The position numbers and the translations under genes were made by a program. 64,000 bases of DNA from JAKAXS01 sp965279065 (GTDB lineage Bacteria; Pseudomonadota; Alphaproteobacteria; Rhizobiales; Hyphomicrobiaceae), in assembly GCA_965279065.1 (NCBI GenBank), contig OZ257134.1, positions 2,542,001 through 2,606,000 of the forward strand. Reading direction: 5' to 3'. Of the stretch, positions 61,378-64,000 are shown piece by piece. Numbering within the stretch: the first letter of the stretch is position 1; every line of letters starts with the position of its first letter. The notes beneath the pieces were generated by a model. The model was given only the letters and a program-made list of their open reading frames with translations, did not search any database and had not been told where the DNA came from.

Positions 61378-64000
61378 TTACTCCGCGGCCTCTTTGACCG
61401 GCTCGGCGATACGGCGGCTCTTGCGTGCGAACTCGTCGTAGTCGTCCTGATAGTCCGTCGGACCATTCGACTTCGACACCTGCACCGCCGTCACCTTGTA
61501 TTCCGGACAGTTCGTCGCCCAGTCGGAGAAGTCCGTCGTGATAACGTTGGCCTGCGTCGTCGGATGATGGAACGTCGTGTACACGACGCCCGTTGCCACG
61601 CGGTCGGTGATCAACGCGCGCAGGGCCGTCGTGCCGGCACGGCTGTCGAGACGCACCCAGTCTCCGTCGTTCACGCCGCGCTGCTCGGCGTCGTGCGGAT
61701 GGATCTCGAGGCGATCCTCGGGATGCCATTCCACGTTTGCCGTGCGCCGCGTCTGCGCACCCACGTTGTAATGCGACAGGATGCGCCCGGTCGTCAGGAT
61801 CAGCGGGAAGCGCGAGCCGGTCCGTTCGTCGGTCGGCACGTATTCCGTCATCACGAACTTGCCCTTGCCGCGCGTGAACTCCTCGATGTGCATGATCGGC
61901 ATGCCCTCGGGGGTCTCGTCGTTGCACGGCCACTGAACCGAGCCCATCTCCGCGAGCTTGTCGAACGAGATGTTCTTGAACGTCGGCGTCAGGCGGGCGA
62001 TCTCGTCGAGGATCTCGCCGGCATGCTTGTAGTTCCAGTCGAGACCCAGCGCCTGTGCGATCAGCTGCGTCACTTCCCAGTCGGCGTAGCCGTTCTTGGG
62101 TGCCATCGTCTTCGTTACGCGCTGCACGCGCCGTTCTGCGTTCGTGAATGTGCCGTCCTTCTCCAGGAACGTGCAGCCCGGCAGGAAGACGTGCGCGTAG
62201 TTGGCGGTTTCGTTCAGGAACAGATCCTGCACCACGACGCATTCCATCGCGGCCAGACCGGCCGAAACGTGCGTCGTGTTCGGGTCCGACTGAAGGATGT
62301 CCTCGCCTTCGATGTAGAGCGCCTTGAACGTGCCCTCCACGGCCGAGTCGAGCATGTTGGGAATACGCAGGCCCGGTTCGGGATCAAGCGGACGGCCCCA
62401 CTCGGCTTCGAACAGCCCGCGGGCTTCGTCGTCCGAAACGTGACGGTAGGCTGTCAGTTCGTGCGGGAACGAGCCCATGTCGCAGGCGCCCTGCACGTTG
62501 TTCTGGCCGCGCAGCGGGTTCACGCCCACGCCGGCCCTGCCGATGTTGCCCGTTGCCATCGCCAGGTTGGCGATCGCCAGAACGGTCGTCGAACCCTGGC
62601 TGTGCTCGGTAACGCCCAAGCCGTAGTAGATCGCCGCGTTGCCGCCCGTCGCGAACAAACGGGCTGCCGCACGCACATCCTTGGGATCGAGGCCGGTGTA
62701 CTGCGCGGTCGCTTCCGGCGAGTGGCTCGGCTCTGCGACGAATGCCGCCCATTCCTTGAACTCTTCGACTTCGCAACGCTCGTTGACGAACTTCTCGTCG
62801 ACAAGACCTTCCGTCACGATCACGTGTGCCAGCGACGTCACCACGGCAACGTTCGTGCCCGGCTGCAGCGGCAGATGGTAGTCGGCACTGACGTGCGGCG
62901 AGCGCACCAGGTCGGTCCGCCGCGGATCGATGACGATCAGCTTGGCACCTTCACGCAGCCGCTTCTTCATGCGGCTGGCGAACACGGGATGGCCGTCCGT
63001 CGGATTCGCGCCGATAACGAGAATGACGTCGGTAGCTTCGACGCTGTCGAAGTCCTGGGTGCCGGCCGATTCACCGAACGTCGTCTTCAGGCCATAGCCC
63101 GTCGGCGAGTGGCAGACGCGTGCGCAGGTGTCGACGTTATTGGTGCCGAAGCCGGCGCGGATCAGCTTTTGCACGAGGAAGCTTTCCTCGTTCGTGCAGC
63201 GCGACGAGGTGATGCCGCCGACCGAGCGACGGCCGTATTCGCCCTGGATGCGCTTGAACTCGCTGGCGACGCGCCCGATGGCCTCTTCCCACGTCGTCTC
63301 GCGCCACGGATCGGTAATCTTGTCGCGAACCATCGGCTTCATGATGCGATCACGATGCGTGGCATAGCCATAGGCGAACCGCCCCTTGACGCAGGAGTGA
63401 CCGCGGTTGGCTTTGCCGTCCTTCCACGGCACCATGCGCACGACTTCTTCGCCGCGCATCTCCGCCTTGAACGAGCAGCCGACGCCGCAGTAAGCGCACG
63501 TCGTGATGTGCGAATGCTCCGGCTGGCCGATCTCGATCAGCGCCTTCTCGGACAACGTCGCCGTCGGGCAGGCCTGCACGCAGGCGCCGCACGAGACGCA
63601 CTCCGACGCCAGGAAATCTTCGTCCATGCCGGCTGAAACGCGGCTGTCGAAGCCGCGGCCGGAAATCGTCAGGGCGAACGTGCCTTGCACCTCTTCGCAC
63701 GCGCGTACGCAGCGATTGCAGACGATGCACTTGGCCGGATCGTAGGTGAAGTACGGGTTGGACTCGTCCTTGCCGATGTAGAGGTCGTTGGCGACGCCAT
63801 CCATCTTCTTGAAGACGTGGTTCTCGCCCTCGTAGCCGTAGCGCACGTCGCGCAGGCCGACGGCACCGGCCATGTCCTCAAGCTCGCAGTCGCCGTTCGC
63901 CGGGCAGGTCAGGCAATCCAGCGGATGGTCGGAGATGTACAGCTCCATGACGCCCTTGCGGATGTCCTTGAGCCGCTGCGTCTGCGTCTTCACCCTTATG
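61378..64000 (-). CDS. fdsA: formate dehydrogenase alpha subunit (partial, N-terminus beyond the window)
   Basis: The molybdenum-containing catalytic subunit of the cytoplasmic NAD-dependent formate dehydrogenase; 874 codons are in the window. The frame stays open to position 64000 (IRVKTQTQRLKD), and homologues have about 90 more residues with a [2Fe-2S] domain there. Visible are iron-sulfur ligand sets CIVCNRCVRACE, CVSCGACVQACP and CAYCGVGC, and the active-site Cys in ARVCHSPTGYG. Bis-MGD-binding regions include SCVKGRFAYGY and GANPTDGHP. The enzyme oxidises formate, the last step of methanol dissimilation, and yields NADH. Confidence 0.97.
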   Translation of the reverse strand, partial: IRVKTQTQRLKDIRKGVMELYISDHPLDCLTCPANGDCELEDMAGAVGLRDVRYGYEGENHVFKKMDGVANDLYIGKDESNPYFTYDPAKCIVCNRCVRACEEVQGTFALTISGRGFDSRVSAGMDEDFLASECVSCGACVQACPTATLSEKALIEIGQPEHSHITTCAYCGVGCSFKAEMRGEEVVRMVPWKDGKANRGHSCVKGRFAYGYATHRDRIMKPMVRDKITDPWRETTWEEAIGRVASEFKRIQGEYGRRSVGGITSSRCTNEESFLVQKLIRAGFGTNNVDTCARVCHSPTGYGLKTTFGESAGTQDFDSVEATDVILVIGANPTDGHPVFASRMKKRLREGAKLIVIDPRRTDLVRSPHVSADYHLPLQPGTNVAVVTSLAHVIVTEGLVDEKFVNERCEVEEFKEWAAFVAEPSHSPEATAQYTGLDPKDVRAAARLFATGGNAAIYYGLGVTEHSQGSTTVLAIANLAMATGNIGRAGVGVNPLRGQNNVQGACDMGSFPHELTAYRHVSDDEARGLFEAEWGRPLDPEPGLRIPNMLDSAVEGTFKALYIEGEDILQSDPNTTHVSAGLAAMECVVVQDLFLNETANYAHVFLPGCTFLEKDGTFTNAERRVQRVTKTMAPKNGYADWEVTQLIAQALGLDWNYKHAGEILDEIARLTPTFKNISFDKLAEMGSVQWPCNDETPEGMPIMHIEEFTRGKGKFVMTEYVPTDERTGSRFPLILTTGRILSHYNVGAQTRRTANVEWHPEDRLEIHPHDAEQRGVNDGDWVRLDSRAGTTALRALITDRVATGVVYTTFHHPTTQANVITTDFSDWATNCPEYKVTAVQVSKSNGPTDYQDDYDEFARKSRRIAEPVKEAAE

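Overview
The window looks like a chromosomal segment of a GC-rich, methylotrophic alphaproteobacterium of the order Hyphomicrobiales, most like Hyphomicrobium or a close relative. The evidence is gene content. At the left edge is the N-terminus of a hydroxypyruvate reductase resembling the serine-cycle enzyme. There is an orphan pqqA (58089-58178), whose peptide is the precursor of the methanol dehydrogenase cofactor PQQ. The right edge carries an NAD-dependent molybdenum formate dehydrogenase (fdsA-fdhD-fdsD). Typical alphaproteobacterial regulators are also present (CtrA, its inhibitor SciP, a Zur-type repressor), with a petABC operon and a probable phosphatidylcholine-forming methyltransferase. 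The species assignment is inference.

Layout. 1-12.4 kb: hprA (partial), a histidine kinase, a HerA-like ATPase, a ZnuD-like TonB receptor, a Bcr/CflA transporter, prs, a two-module lipoprotein, and the tightly overlapped operon lgt-midA-pgeF. 12.5-20.9 kb: ubiK, YbjN protein, proC, a TetR regulator, pssA, zur, and the translation cluster rplY-pth-ychF. 20.9-30.6 kb: a diguanylate cyclase with a degenerate receiver, a NYN protein, an MTA-recycling neighbourhood (mtnA, zinc-ribbon protein, apt, mtnP), petABC and trmL. 30.7-39.3 kb: a protein with duplicated domains, an ABC exporter, hemF, a prokaryotic glutamate-receptor-like channel, an SDR, and an A/T-richer two-gene cassette (membrane-anchored ParA-like ATPase plus unknown partner). 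39.4-50.2 kb: uvrB, a small toxin-antitoxin pair, a GST, a DJ-1/PfpI protein, and many small secreted or membrane proteins, several in paralogous pairs. 50.2-64 kb: ctrA, a FliJ-like protein, sciP, mnmA, a pmtA-like methyltransferase, tRNA-Met, a DUF1236 protein, pqqA, an extensin-like peptidase, hemP and the formate dehydrogenase genes.

Functional links. MtnP, MtnA and Apt act on the products of methylthioadenosine (methionine salvage and adenine recovery) and lie within about 3.7 kb. CtrA and SciP are known antagonistic partners, and near-consensus CtrA boxes lie upstream of both. Zur and the TonB receptor form a plausible zinc regulon. hemP has a near-perfect Irr-type operator just upstream. 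Diverging from hemP is a likely unannotated small RNA of about 190 nt on the minus strand, with a recognisable promoter and a very strong intrinsic terminator. A 43-nt palindromic repeat occurs three times in intergenic spaces, with one compensatory base-pair change.

The most unusual items are the candidate sRNA beside hemP, the ParA-like two-gene cassette, the glutamate-receptor-like channel whose pore lacks the potassium signature, and the orphan pqqA. No CRISPR array, rRNA operon, prophage or insertion sequence was seen.
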